From: Candidatus Poribacteria bacterium
Lineage (GTDB): Bacteria > Poribacteria > WGA-4E > WGA-3G
Direction of reading: 5' to 3'
DNA length: 18,748 nucleotides
NCBI GenBank assembly: GCA_007571355.1
Contig: RKRO01000553.1
Location: forward strand, 1-18,748
Shown here: piece by piece, positions 5,936-14,432 of the stretch
Numbering within the stretch: position 1 is the first letter of the stretch
Layout of the letters: each line of letters starts with the position of its first letter
Translations under genes and position numbers: made by a program
The notes under the pieces: model-generated
Databases searched by the model: none
The model's input: the letters and a program-made list of their open reading frames with translations, nothing else
Told to the model about the DNA's origin: nothing

Positions 5936-8599
5936 ATGGCAAATCTTCCGAAAATCTATGCCCCTCATGAAATTGAGGGGAAATGGTACAAATTCTGGCA
6001 AAAAAATGGCTCTTTTCACGCTTCGGCGACTTCTGAGAAACCGCCTTACGCGATTGTGATTCCGCCACCGAATATCACCGGTAGCCTGCACATCGGACAT
6101 GCACTCGATAATACGCTTCAAGACTGCCTCATCCGATGGCGCCGCATGCAAGGGTATAACACGCTCTGGATGCCTGGCACTGATCACGCTGGCATCATGA
6201 CTGAGATCATTATGGAACGAAACCTGATTGATGAAGGCACCAGTAGAACCGCGCTCGGCAGAGAAAAGTTTGTCGAACAGATGTGGCAGTGGAAAGCGGA
6301 AACAAGCGACTATATCATCTCCCAACTCCAACAACTCGGATGCTCCTGCGATTGGGAACGGGAACGATTCACTTATGATGATGGGTTCGTTACAGCAGTG
6401 AATACTGCCTTTCTTCACCTTTACAATCAGGGACTTATCTATCAAGATACCTATATGGGAAACTGGTGTCCACATTGTAACACTGTCTTAAGCAATTTGG
6501 AGGTTGAACCTATTGAGATAAACGGAAATTTTTATCATATCCGCTACCCTGTCAAAGACAGTGAGATTGTGCTGGAAATTGCGACAACACGCCCAGAAAC
6601 GATGTTGGGGGACACCGCTGTGGCAGTCCACCCCGACGATGAACGCTACCAACACCTGATCGGTAAGACAGCAATTCTACCGCTCTGCGATAGGGAAATT
6701 CCGATAATCGCCGATGCCTATGTAGATACTGAGTTCGGCACTGGCGCGTTAAAAGTTACACCCGCGCACGATACTAACGACTATGAAATCGGTTCACGGC
6801 ACAACCTTGAACAACTGACGATTTTCACACAAGATGGATACATAAACGAAAATGCACCGAAGAAATACGTCGGTTTATCCCGATGGGAGTGCCGAGAACG
6901 TGTCGTAGAAGATTTGCAGAATTTGGATTATCTTGTCAAAATCGTACCACATCGGCATGCCGTTGGGCATCATGATCGGTGTGGCACCATTGTAGAACCT
7001 ACCATATCGCCCCAGTGGTTCATGAATGTCCGACCACTTGCCCAACGCGCAATAGAGGCGACCCAGAAAGGTGACATCAAATTTGTTCCAGAACGTGAAA
7101 CCGCCCGTTTTTACCATTGGATGGAAAATATCGAACCGTGGCCGATCTCACGCCAACGATGGTGGGGACATAGTTTGCCGATATGGTACTGTAGCGAATG
7201 TGAGGTAATTACAGCTGCAATGGAAATGCCCCAACAGTGTGAGTGTGGCGCAACTGATTTCCATCAAGACGAAGATGTCCTTGACACCTGGTTCAGTTCC
7301 GGGCTGTGGCCATTCGCCACTATGGGATGGCCGGAAGAGACAGAAGAATTGAAAACTTTTTATCCTACCTCTGTCCTTGTAACGGGTTGGGATATTCTCT
7401 TTTTCTGGGTCGCAAGAATGATTATGTTAGGACTCGGGTGTATGGATGAGGTGCCGTTCCGAACTGTCTATCTACACGGACTTGTTGCTGATGAGATGGG
7501 TCAGAAGATGAGCAAATCGAAAGGCAACACTATCGACCCGTTAGAGACTATTGACACTTATGGGACAGATGCTTTCCGCTTCGCGCTCGCAAACGCAAGC
7601 ACCCCGCACCCTTACGTTCCGCTACTGGAATCCCAGATTGAGTCAGGCAGACGCTTCGCCAATAAAATTTGGAATGCTGCTCGTTTCGTTCTCATGAATT
7701 TGGAGAAATATCCAATGCCAACTGGCGCGGATCCTATAGATATCGAACAGGAAACGCTTGAGATAACGTGGATACAGAGCCGCCTTAGTGATACCATTAA
7801 AAGAACAACCGATGCCCTCGAAAATTTCCGGTTCTACGAAGCGGCACAAACACTCTATGCCTTTCTTTGGCACGAATTCTGTGATTGGTATCTGGAGTTC
7901 ACCAAACAGCGGATTGCCCAAGGTGAACCCGCGGCACTCTGGATCGCTGCGGATACTTTAGAACAGACGATGCGACTCCTGCATCCGTTCATGCCCTTCT
8001 TAACGGAGGAAATTTGGCAACAACTACCGCTGAATAGAACGGATAACACCGAAGAAAAAATATCAGTAACAGTTGCTCCGTGGCCCGAACCGAAAGGTGA
8101 AGACCTGATCGCAGAAACCACTATGGCAACTCTCATGAAAGTCATTGAGAGTATTCGGAGTATCCGAGGCGAGTTGAACGTCCCGATCGGCGCGTCCGTA
8201 GAGGTACACATTCAAGCACCGAGCAGCGAAGTGCGTGAACGACTCGAAACTTACCTTGGACAATATTTACCGGCTCTCACACGCATGACAAGCATCACTA
8301 TCGCAGAATCTCTACAGAAACCGCCCGCTTCTGCCGAAGCGGTTATAGGTGACCTCGCGATTTATGTCCCGCTTGCTGATGTTATAGATTTAGAGGCCGA
8401 ACACGCAAGACTTAGCAAACGACATCAACAAGCGACAAACGACGTAGCCGCAGCACAGAAAACATTGGATAACCCAAATTTCATTCAGCGCGCGCCAGAA
8501 AAGGTCGTTTCCCAAAAGAGAGCGTTACTCGAACGGTTGATCACGGAGCAAGAAAAATTAGCACGGAGCCTTGCAATGCTGACAGAATCACGGGGTTAA
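5936..8599 (+). CDS. valS: Valyl-tRNA synthetase (class I)
   Basis: ValS charges tRNA-Val with valine and edits mischarged threonine. The class I signatures are intact: HIGH at residues 52-55 within PPPNITGSLHIGHALDN, and KMSKS at residues 524-528. The editing (CP1) domain shows the family pattern ATTRPETMLGDTAVAVHPDD and the segment GTGALKVTPAHDTNDYEIG. WCPHCNTVLSNLEVE and DVLDTWFSSGLWP are typical of ValS. The C-terminus (about 815-887) is the charged coiled coil that contacts tRNA, including LDNPNFIQRAPEKVV. At 887 residues it is full length. ATG at 5936 has AAAGG eight bases upstream. It sits 90 bases after hpf behind an inverted-repeat leader and may be transcribed with it or alone. Confidence 0.98.
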   Translation: MANLPKIYAPHEIEGKWYKFWQKNGSFHASATSEKPPYAIVIPPPNITGSLHIGHALDNTLQDCLIRWRRMQGYNTLWMPGTDHAGIMTEIIMERNLIDEGTSRTALGREKFVEQMWQWKAETSDYIISQLQQLGCSCDWERERFTYDDGFVTAVNTAFLHLYNQGLIYQDTYMGNWCPHCNTVLSNLEVEPIEINGNFYHIRYPVKDSEIVLEIATTRPETMLGDTAVAVHPDDERYQHLIGKTAILPLCDREIPIIADAYVDTEFGTGALKVTPAHDTNDYEIGSRHNLEQLTIFTQDGYINENAPKKYVGLSRWECRERVVEDLQNLDYLVKIVPHRHAVGHHDRCGTIVEPTISPQWFMNVRPLAQRAIEATQKGDIKFVPERETARFYHWMENIEPWPISRQRWWGHSLPIWYCSECEVITAAMEMPQQCECGATDFHQDEDVLDTWFSSGLWPFATMGWPEETEELKTFYPTSVLVTGWDILFFWVARMIMLGLGCMDEVPFRTVYLHGLVADEMGQKMSKSKGNTIDPLETIDTYGTDAFRFALANASTPHPYVPLLESQIESGRRFANKIWNAARFVLMNLEKYPMPTGADPIDIEQETLEITWIQSRLSDTIKRTTDALENFRFYEAAQTLYAFLWHEFCDWYLEFTKQRIAQGEPAALWIAADTLEQTMRLLHPFMPFLTEEIWQQLPLNRTDNTEEKISVTVAPWPEPKGEDLIAETTMATLMKVIESIRSIRGELNVPIGASVEVHIQAPSSEVRERLETYLGQYLPALTRMTSITIAESLQKPPASAEAVIGDLAIYVPLADVIDLEAEHARLSKRHQQATNDVAAAQKTLDNPNFIQRAPEKVVSQKRALLERLITEQEKLARSLAMLTESRG

Positions 8600-8719
8600 A
8601 TCGGCTACCAATTCGACCAATAAAGTGTAGGTGTCGGGATTGATAGTCAAAATTGATATGCAACAACCTGAAAAACCCGCAAATTACACACTAAATAATG
8701 ACAATGCTTTGTTTGTGGT

Positions 8720-9112
8720 ATGAACAATCCGTTCGGCTTGCAAGTCCATCCGGAAATTAGGGACGCAGGAGCATCGGTTCGTATTGAATGCACGCCACCG
8801 GAACACTTGCAAGGTTGGGCAGATATTCTTCACGGTGGTATCCTCAGTACATTGTTAGATGAAGCGATTACCTACGTTGGCATTAGCACCTTTGATCAGC
8901 ACGCTGTTACGGCACAACTTGAGGTACGCTTTCGTAACCCGGCACCAACCGGTGTGAAACTCTACGTCCTTGCAGAACGTATTAAGGTTTCTAAAAGGTT
9001 AGTTGAAGCAAAAGCAGAGGTTACACTCGGGGACGGCACCGTTATTGCCACTGGGACCGGCAAAGTCATGCCGGTCAGTGAGAATTTCGTACCTAAGGTG
9101 CCGACAGCGTAG
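8720..9112 (+). CDS. PaaI-family hotdog-fold thioesterase
   Basis: This 130-residue protein is a single hotdog domain of the PaaI/4HBT type, which hydrolyses acyl-CoA or related thioesters in the cytoplasm. The active-site signature HGGILSTLLDEA (His38 and Asp47) and the strand pair around AQLEVRFRNPAPTGVKL are clear. The only usable start in frame is ATG at 8720; in-frame TAA and TGA codons lie at 8696-8701. Oddly, the codons immediately before the ATG read C-F-V-C-G, so the DNA spells CFVCGMNNPFGL. Proteins of this group often begin with such a CFVCG-x-NPxGL segment. The gene may therefore have lost its original start through a small indel. Substrate is unknown. It lies 120 bases after valS and 78 before nadB. 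Confidence 0.82.
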   Translation: MNNPFGLQVHPEIRDAGASVRIECTPPEHLQGWADILHGGILSTLLDEAITYVGISTFDQHAVTAQLEVRFRNPAPTGVKLYVLAERIKVSKRLVEAKAEVTLGDGTVIATGTGKVMPVSENFVPKVPTA

Positions 9113-9190
9113 AAAGACCGGTGCTCGCGCGTGTGGATCGAAGTTCTGTTCCTACAGACACAAAAAGGCCCCTATTTTCTGAAAGAAATT

Positions 9191-10867
9191 ATGGAAAATC
9201 CGACAACCGTGATGAATCCAGAGGCGTGTTCAAGTTGGGATACCGATGTCCTAATCATAGGTAGTGGTGCTGCTGGACTTCGCGCTGCGCTCGCTGCAAG
9301 TGAGCACGCAAATGTAATGCTAATTACCAAGACCACTTTGACAGAGAGTAACACACACTATGCACAAGGTGGGATCGCTGTCGCTATGAATCTTGATGAC
9401 ACGATCGCCTTACATATAAAAGATACTTGTGCCGCTGGTGCCGGTCTCTGCGATGTGGAAGCCGTAGAAATGATGGTATCTGAGGGAATCCCACGCGTCG
9501 CGGAACTACTGGATTGGGGTGCGAACTTCGATTGGGAAGGCACTCTACCCCGCTTCACACAAGAAGCCGCACACAGCCGCCGTCGGATTGTACATAAGGG
9601 CGACGCAACCGGACGCGAAACAACGGATGTCCTTATTCAGCGCGTACGCGATACAGAACGCATTCACGTCCTTCAGAACGCTTTTGCTATCAACTTACTC
9701 ACCGATGAAGACGCTAAGAAAAGTAGTGAAGAATCAGTTAAGTGCTACGGGGTTTCGGCGATTGTAGAAGAACAGGTCGTTCGTATTCGTGCCAAAGCCA
9801 CAATTCTTGCAACCGGTGGACTCGGACGTGTCTATCCGTGTACCTCTAATCCACAGATCGCGACCGGCGATGGATTCGCCGCAGCGTGGCGTGCCGGATG
9901 CAAAATGATAGACATGGAATTCGTTCAGTTCCATCCGACAACGCTCTTCCTTGACGGTGCACCAAGTTTCTTAATCTCTGAAGCCGTTCGAGGTGAAGGG
10001 GGTACCCTCTTGAATATCCGTGGTGAACGCTTTATGGGGAAATATCACGAGAAAGGCGAACTGGCACCACGTGATGTCGTCAGTCGATCCATTCAAAACG
10101 AAATGCACCTGACACAGTTCCCATGCGTTTACCTTGATATTACGCATAAAACCACAGACTTCATCCTTGAGCGATTTCCTACGATCTCCGCGACGACAAA
10201 ACGCTATGGACTCGATATTAGCATCGACTTAATCCCTGTCCGTCCGGGGGCACATTTTATGATGGGCGGCATCCGCACGAATACCGATACACAAACGAAT
10301 ATTGAAGGACTTTATGCCTGTGGAGAGGTGGCATGTACAGGGGTACACGGGGCAAATCGTTTGGCAAGTAACTCCCTTCTTGAATGCCTTGTTTATGGGG
10401 CGCGGGCAGGCAAAAATGCTGCAACTTTTGCGAGTACACAACCGACATATCCACCTGATTTACCGATACTGAGTCATCCAGGAACAGCCATTACGGGGGG
10501 CACTGATATGGCAGCAGAGATGGACATAGACGCGATCAAAGATGCCATCCGAAAGACGCTCTGGGAAAATGTGAGTATTGAACGAAACGGCGAAGGCTTA
10601 CAAAATACCCTCGCCAAGCTGCAAGAAATAGCGGAAAGTTTAGAAGACACAGTAAGTTGTTCCGATACCAAAAATGTGCCGATGATTGAAACGGTGAATA
10701 TGCTCAATGTCGCCTTGATGATAACGCAAGCTGCCCTAGCGCGAACGGAGAGCCGTGGTGCGCACTACCGTGCTGACTTCCCAACACAAGACGAGGCTAC
10801 ATGGAAATCCCGCCGCATCCTCATTACACGGGATAACCCACCAGAAATAGTTCCGTTAGAGCGTTAA
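9191..10867 (+). CDS. nadB: L-aspartate oxidase NadB
   Basis: NadB is an FAD enzyme that oxidises L-aspartate to iminoaspartate, the first step of de novo NAD synthesis, which NadA then condenses with dihydroxyacetone phosphate. The dinucleotide-binding GSGAAG is at residues 24-29. Family blocks follow in order: THYAQGGIAVAM, EAAHSRRRIVHKGDATGRE, EFVQFHPTTLF, SEAVRGEGGTLLNIRGERFM, ELAPRDVVSRSI and HFMMGGIRTN. The final block CTGVHGANRLASNSLLECLV separates NadB from succinate dehydrogenase and fumarate reductase flavoproteins. ATG at 9191 gives 558 residues. An in-frame GTG at 9131 would add 20 residues without family likeness. The Shine-Dalgarno is weak (GAAAG). nadA and nadC are not nearby. 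The gene ends convergently with slt. Confidence 0.95.
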   Translation: MENPTTVMNPEACSSWDTDVLIIGSGAAGLRAALAASEHANVMLITKTTLTESNTHYAQGGIAVAMNLDDTIALHIKDTCAAGAGLCDVEAVEMMVSEGIPRVAELLDWGANFDWEGTLPRFTQEAAHSRRRIVHKGDATGRETTDVLIQRVRDTERIHVLQNAFAINLLTDEDAKKSSEESVKCYGVSAIVEEQVVRIRAKATILATGGLGRVYPCTSNPQIATGDGFAAAWRAGCKMIDMEFVQFHPTTLFLDGAPSFLISEAVRGEGGTLLNIRGERFMGKYHEKGELAPRDVVSRSIQNEMHLTQFPCVYLDITHKTTDFILERFPTISATTKRYGLDISIDLIPVRPGAHFMMGGIRTNTDTQTNIEGLYACGEVACTGVHGANRLASNSLLECLVYGARAGKNAATFASTQPTYPPDLPILSHPGTAITGGTDMAAEMDIDAIKDAIRKTLWENVSIERNGEGLQNTLAKLQEIAESLEDTVSCSDTKNVPMIETVNMLNVALMITQAALARTESRGAHYRADFPTQDEATWKSRRILITRDNPPEIVPLER

Positions 10868-10885
10868 GTCGACAAGGCATATAGA

Positions 10886-10908
10886 AGGCGAGGTTACAAA
10901 CCTCGCCT
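10886..10908. repeat. Perfect 10-bp palindromic hairpin between convergent nadB and slt
   Basis: AGGCGAGGTT (10886-10895), a three-base ACA loop, and AACCTCGCCT (10899-10908) form a perfect GC-rich stem. It lies 18 bases after the nadB stop and between two convergent genes, so it could act as a bidirectional terminator. Neither strand has a T run directly after the stem; on the plus strand the first is at 10922-10926. A dispersed palindromic repeat is an equally good reading. Confidence 0.55.
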
Positions 10909-10984
10909 GTGAAGGCACCCATTTTTAGGTTTTACTATAAACAACAATTATTCGGCGTTGAACCTATCACTGTTTAAAACTTGT

Positions 10985-13234
10985 CTATTGCTGCCCCGAG
11001 TTTACCGCGGAGGGTTCGTCCGATTTCTCATAAATCTGGACATAGTTGGCGTAACTGTCAATAACCTTCTTAATATGAAGCCGCGTTTCCCGAATCTTAA
11101 TTTTCTCAACGAATAGGTCAATATCTTTAATATTTTTTGTTGAGACCCACCGTTTCATCCGTCCGGGACCGCCATTATACGCGCCAATGACCTGCATCGG
11201 GTTGTTATTAAACCACGAGTTGAGATCGGCTATATACTTTGTCCCCATCCGGATATTAATATCGGGTTGTTTGAGCATTGATGTGCGGAATCGTCGGATT
11301 TTGAGTTGTTGTGCAAGTTCTCTGCCAGTCGCAGGCATAATCTGCATGAGTCCAATCGCACCTGCCCAACTCACGGCAGCTGCCTTGTATCGGCTCTCTT
11401 CAAGAATCATTGCAGCAACTAAAAACGGATCAACATTATACATCTTAGCATACTTCTCAACCATGTTAGCATAGTAGCGAGGATAGAGTTTTCGATGAAA
11501 TTTCTCTAAATCTTCACGCGTTGCATTTGCGAAAGCAGGATTTTCAAGAGATTGTTCAGTGACCTTCCGGGCTTTATCGTACATCGCGAGTCCTTCATAA
11601 CAGGTAATCAAATCATAAAAACAGTTTTGCTCTGAGAGGGGAGCCGTGTTGATATGCCGATCCAATTGGGCAATAGCATCTTCGTAGAGTCTAAGTTCCA
11701 TGAGCTCTGGAACCTGTGATGGGCACTGCTGCCGCTCTGGTAATTCCGCGTCTTGAATAGCTTTCGGTTCCAATTCGGATCCAGAAATTCCTAAGATCGC
11801 CTTCGCCCTTGCGGAGTAGTACCAGTAACGCGCTTCTGCAACTTCCTTGTATATCTTCTGTGCAAGTTCGGGTCTGTTTTGACGTTCGCGTATCTTCGCC
11901 ATCCAGAAATGTGCCCCCATTGCATAACGATTTCCGGGGAAGTGTTCTTTCAACCCTTTGAAAGCGTTGTAACTTTCTTCATAGCGGCGTTCATCGAAAC
12001 GTTGCCAGCCCGTTCGCCATCCTGCAACATCTGCATAAGGACTTTTCGGTGCTGCTTTGATTAAACGTGAATAGGCATCCAGTGCTAATTCTGATTTTTC
12101 CTGTGCTTCGTGAATTTTCGCAATATCGTAGAGCGCATCGTCCGTTAATTCATCTGTCGGATAGGTTTTTACAAAATTCTCAAGACGGCTGACCGCTGTT
12201 TTCAGATGTCCTTTCTGGCGATAACTTTGCGCAATTTGATAAGTGGCACCAGGGATATAAATGTTTTTTCCCCCGAGCGCGATCACAGCGTCAAAGTTTT
12301 TAATCGACGTATTGGGCCACTTACGTCCCTGATTACTCCGGCCAGTCAGATATAGTGCTTGAGCACGGAGTTCCAAATCGGCAGTTTTAGGTATCAGTGC
12401 CAATTCGTTTACAGCAGACTCCCACTGCCTATTTGAAAAAAACACCATACCGCAATTCAGCCGATCGGCGGGTGTGAGTTTCAGTGATTTATGTGTTCTT
12501 ACGAGTTGTTTTAATCGACCGAGTGAATCTTTGGCAACACTTAGTGACTGCTTTTCTTTAATAAGTTCTCTATAAACATCAAATGCAGCAGAAACATTCC
12601 CTAATCCTTCTTCGCAGCGTGCTAAAGTGAAAGCTGCCTCTCTCGCGTATTGGGGGTGTTCGACAAGATCAATTAAGTATGATTTTGCGGTCTCGTACGC
12701 TTTCTTCTTCGTATAGAGCTGTGCTAATGCCCATTTTGCGTTTGAAAGATAGAAACTCGACGGATACTCTTTGACGATTCGTGTATACCATCTTACCGCG
12801 CGTTCGCTATTATTCATACTCTCATAAAGTTGAGCAAGTCGATAAATGGCGCAATCTGCCAATGGATAACCCAGCGAAGCGACCCGGGCATAGTGCCCAA
12901 TCGTTTTTGGACGATTCCGAAGTTTCTCATAGGTATAACCCAGCACATGATGGATTTTCAACTTTTCGGACTCGGGCAAGTCGGTCTGCAATAAACTTTC
13001 AAGCTTTGAAACTGCGCGTTTGTGATCGCCTTTATCAATCAGTGCGAAAGCCTCTCGCCACGCCTCACTACGCATTTCGTCGGCAGAAACCGGCATTCCT
13101 AATACGAAGCAGGCACAAACCAACATGAACAATCCCCACAAAAATGGGCGCATTCTAACAATATGTAATATGTATGGATTCGCTCTCTTATCCAACTGGC
13201 TTGGGTTTCTGCCAAAGAAATTTAGATATTTCAT
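10985..13234 (-). CDS. slt: Soluble lytic murein transglycosylase (TPR + SLT domain)
   Basis: This periplasmic enzyme cleaves the MurNAc-GlcNAc bond of peptidoglycan to form 1,6-anhydro ends. After a signal sequence comes a long helical region of TPR-like repeats (about residues 40-560). It is rich in pairs such as ALYLTGRSNQ and ALYDIAKIHEAQEKSELALD. The SLT (GH23-type) catalytic domain follows at about 590-720. Catalytic Glu613 lies in ILEESRY, followed by GAIGLMQIMPATG and VIGAYNGGPGRMKRW. From ATG at 13234 the protein has 749 residues. That start has AAAGG close by and AGGAGG further upstream, and follows a plausible promoter. ATG at 13153 gives a more classical signal peptide (MRPFLWGLFMLVCACF) and is a real alternative. 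A still longer frame from 13303 would begin upstream of the promoter -10 box and is unlikely. Confidence 0.9.
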   Translation of the reverse strand: MKYLNFFGRNPSQLDKRANPYILHIVRMRPFLWGLFMLVCACFVLGMPVSADEMRSEAWREAFALIDKGDHKRAVSKLESLLQTDLPESEKLKIHHVLGYTYEKLRNRPKTIGHYARVASLGYPLADCAIYRLAQLYESMNNSERAVRWYTRIVKEYPSSFYLSNAKWALAQLYTKKKAYETAKSYLIDLVEHPQYAREAAFTLARCEEGLGNVSAAFDVYRELIKEKQSLSVAKDSLGRLKQLVRTHKSLKLTPADRLNCGMVFFSNRQWESAVNELALIPKTADLELRAQALYLTGRSNQGRKWPNTSIKNFDAVIALGGKNIYIPGATYQIAQSYRQKGHLKTAVSRLENFVKTYPTDELTDDALYDIAKIHEAQEKSELALDAYSRLIKAAPKSPYADVAGWRTGWQRFDERRYEESYNAFKGLKEHFPGNRYAMGAHFWMAKIRERQNRPELAQKIYKEVAEARYWYYSARAKAILGISGSELEPKAIQDAELPERQQCPSQVPELMELRLYEDAIAQLDRHINTAPLSEQNCFYDLITCYEGLAMYDKARKVTEQSLENPAFANATREDLEKFHRKLYPRYYANMVEKYAKMYNVDPFLVAAMILEESRYKAAAVSWAGAIGLMQIMPATGRELAQQLKIRRFRTSMLKQPDINIRMGTKYIADLNSWFNNNPMQVIGAYNGGPGRMKRWVSTKNIKDIDLFVEKIKIRETRLHIKKVIDSYANYVQIYEKSDEPSAVNSGQQ

Positions 13235-13289
13235 TTCAAACCTTTTCGGTGTCCTCCTAATGTTTATTTGCGTCGGAAAAATAAAAACA

Positions 13290-13317
13290 ATGATAACAGT
13301 CACTTTTTAACTTTCAA
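13290..13317 (-). promoter_or_regulatory. Putative slt promoter
   Basis: Read on the minus strand, TTGAAA (13317-13312) is followed after 16 bases by TATCAT (13295-13290). A TG one base before the -10 box gives an extended -10. The predicted start near 13283 leaves a leader of about 50 bases to the ATG at 13234 and excludes the upstream start at 13303. Confidence 0.45.
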
Positions 13318-13318
13318 T

Positions 13319-13330
13319 TGTAACGTTACA
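13319..13330. promoter_or_regulatory. 12-base palindrome, candidate operator in the divergent slt/aldo-keto reductase region
   Basis: TGTAACGTTACA is a perfect palindrome one base beyond the slt -35 box, a good place for a repressor or activator. Nearby, TTACACGT (13326-13333) is inverted as ACGTGTAA (13360-13367), and ACACGTGT (13358-13365) is itself palindromic. The rest of this 256-base gap (13235-13490) holds only the two promoters. No regulator gene is present to suggest which protein binds. Confidence 0.35.
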
Positions 13331-13393
13331 CGTCAGCAAAAAGCAACAAAAAATTGAACACGTGTAATTGGATTCGCAAAATACGGAAACTGC

Positions 13394-13423
13394 TTGCTAA
13401 ATTTCAAGGCATTGTGTTACAAT
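13394..13423 (+). promoter_or_regulatory. Putative promoter of the aldo/keto reductase gene
   Basis: TTGCTA (13394-13399) and TACAAT (13418-13423) are separated by 18 bases, with an extended TG before the -10 box. The predicted start near 13430 leaves a leader of about 60 bases to the ATG at 13491. Match to consensus is moderate. Confidence 0.4.
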
Positions 13424-13490
13424 TAATGCAGACTGAACTGAATGTAGGATTTATCTTGAGAACGTATCTCAGAAAATAAGGAGACATTTG

Positions 13491-14261
13491 ATGGAAATTG
13501 TAGCACTTGGGAAAACAGGTTTGAATGTTTCACGGCTTTCGATTGGCACGGGGTCAAATGGTTGGAATGGTCGTTCAAATCAGACGGATTTAGGGTTTGA
13601 AACGTTCCGAGACCTGCTGCTGTTCTCATACCAAAAAGGCGTAACGTTTTGGGATTCCGCTGACCAGTATGGTAGCCATCCACATGTCAAAGCGGCGCTA
13701 GAAGAATTACCGCGAGAGACTGTTACGATCACCACAAAAACAACATCCCGCACACGGGAGACGGTGGAAGCAGACGTGAAGCGGTTTCTCAAAGAAATCG
13801 GCTCTGATTATGTGGATATTGTTCTACTTCACTGCCTCACACAGGTAGACTGGCCGCAACGTTACCCTGATGCAATGGAAGCCCTCGTCCGTTGCAAAGA
13901 GCAGGGATTGATCCGTGCACACGGTGTTTCTTGCCACGACTACGGCGCGTTCCAAACATCTGCTATGACAGAATGGGTTGACGTTGTCCTGGCTCGGATT
14001 AATCACGCAGGCGTTAGCATGGACGCATCACCCGCAGATGTGATCCGCACGATGGAACAGATGGCCTTTGCGGGCAAGGGTATTTACGGCATGAAAGTCT
14101 TAGGCATGGGTAAATTGGCGCAAGACGCAGAAGCGCAGCGCGAAGCGATCGAATTTGTGATGAGCCTACCTTGTGTACACGCCATGACAATCGGCATGAC
14201 TTCTGAGAACGAAGTAGAAGCGAATGTCGCCGTTGTCAACGAATTATCCTCAAAACTTTAA
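13491..14261 (+). CDS. Aldo/keto reductase family protein (short form)
   Basis: This 256-residue protein is a NAD(P)H-dependent oxidoreductase of the aldo/keto reductase TIM-barrel family. The four catalytic residues are in place: Asp55 and Tyr60 in WDSADQYG, Lys83 in TITTKT, and His114 in VLLHC. The N-terminus (LGKTGLNVSRLSIGTGSNGW) is the usual first beta-alpha unit. It is shorter than the common 300-330 residues, with an abbreviated C-terminus ending soon after the segment MTIGMTSENEVEANV, so the C-terminal substrate loop is probably reduced. ATG at 13491 has AAGGAG seven bases upstream; a TTG directly before it is not needed. It is divergent from slt and 171 bases before gatB. Substrate is unknown. 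Confidence 0.88.
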   Translation: MEIVALGKTGLNVSRLSIGTGSNGWNGRSNQTDLGFETFRDLLLFSYQKGVTFWDSADQYGSHPHVKAALEELPRETVTITTKTTSRTRETVEADVKRFLKEIGSDYVDIVLLHCLTQVDWPQRYPDAMEALVRCKEQGLIRAHGVSCHDYGAFQTSAMTEWVDVVLARINHAGVSMDASPADVIRTMEQMAFAGKGIYGMKVLGMGKLAQDAEAQREAIEFVMSLPCVHAMTIGMTSENEVEANVAVVNELSSKL

Positions 14262-14288
14262 CCAATTGGATATACAGATCCCTATGTT

Positions 14289-14396
14289 ATGCACAATGCC
14301 CCAACGGAGATATTGCGAATGGTTAAAAATCCAGCCAAAGCGTTTAGCAATGAACAACGTTCATTGCGAGTCTATGGCATGGGGCATTCGTGCTAA
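14289..14396 (+). other. Nested inverted-repeat element upstream of gatB
   Basis: In the 171-base gap between the aldo/keto reductase gene and gatB, an outer arm GCACAATGCCCCA (14291-14303) pairs with 14380-14393. All 13 bases match, with one bulged C at 14389. It encloses an inner hairpin, GCAATGAAC (14347-14355) with GTTCATTGC (14359-14367), a perfect 9-bp stem with a three-base loop. The same stretch can be read as a 35-codon frame from ATG 14289 to TAA 14394-14396, without a Shine-Dalgarno. It may be a structured leader, a small RNA or a MITE-like repeat. It matches no riboswitch I recognise. Confidence 0.5.
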
Positions 14397-14432
14397 ACTT
14401 GCCTTATCGAACACTTGGTGAAATATAAAAAA

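Noticed and set aside
10860..10984. A standard intrinsic terminator for nadB
   Set aside because: The stem is strong, but the nearest T run begins 14 bases after it, so it is listed as a palindromic repeat with possible terminator function only.
12781..13128. Plus-strand open frame within slt
   Set aside because: It lies antisense to the TPR region of a clear lytic transglycosylase and has no recognisable domain.
14224..14421. 65-codon open frame overlapping the aldo/keto reductase end
   Set aside because: It starts inside the reductase in another frame and runs through the inverted repeats. No ribosome-binding site or family match is seen.
14399..14429. Promoter-like TTGCCT and TATAAA before gatB
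   Set aside because: Spacing is 19 bases, and the -10 box would put the transcript start beyond the gatB ATG.
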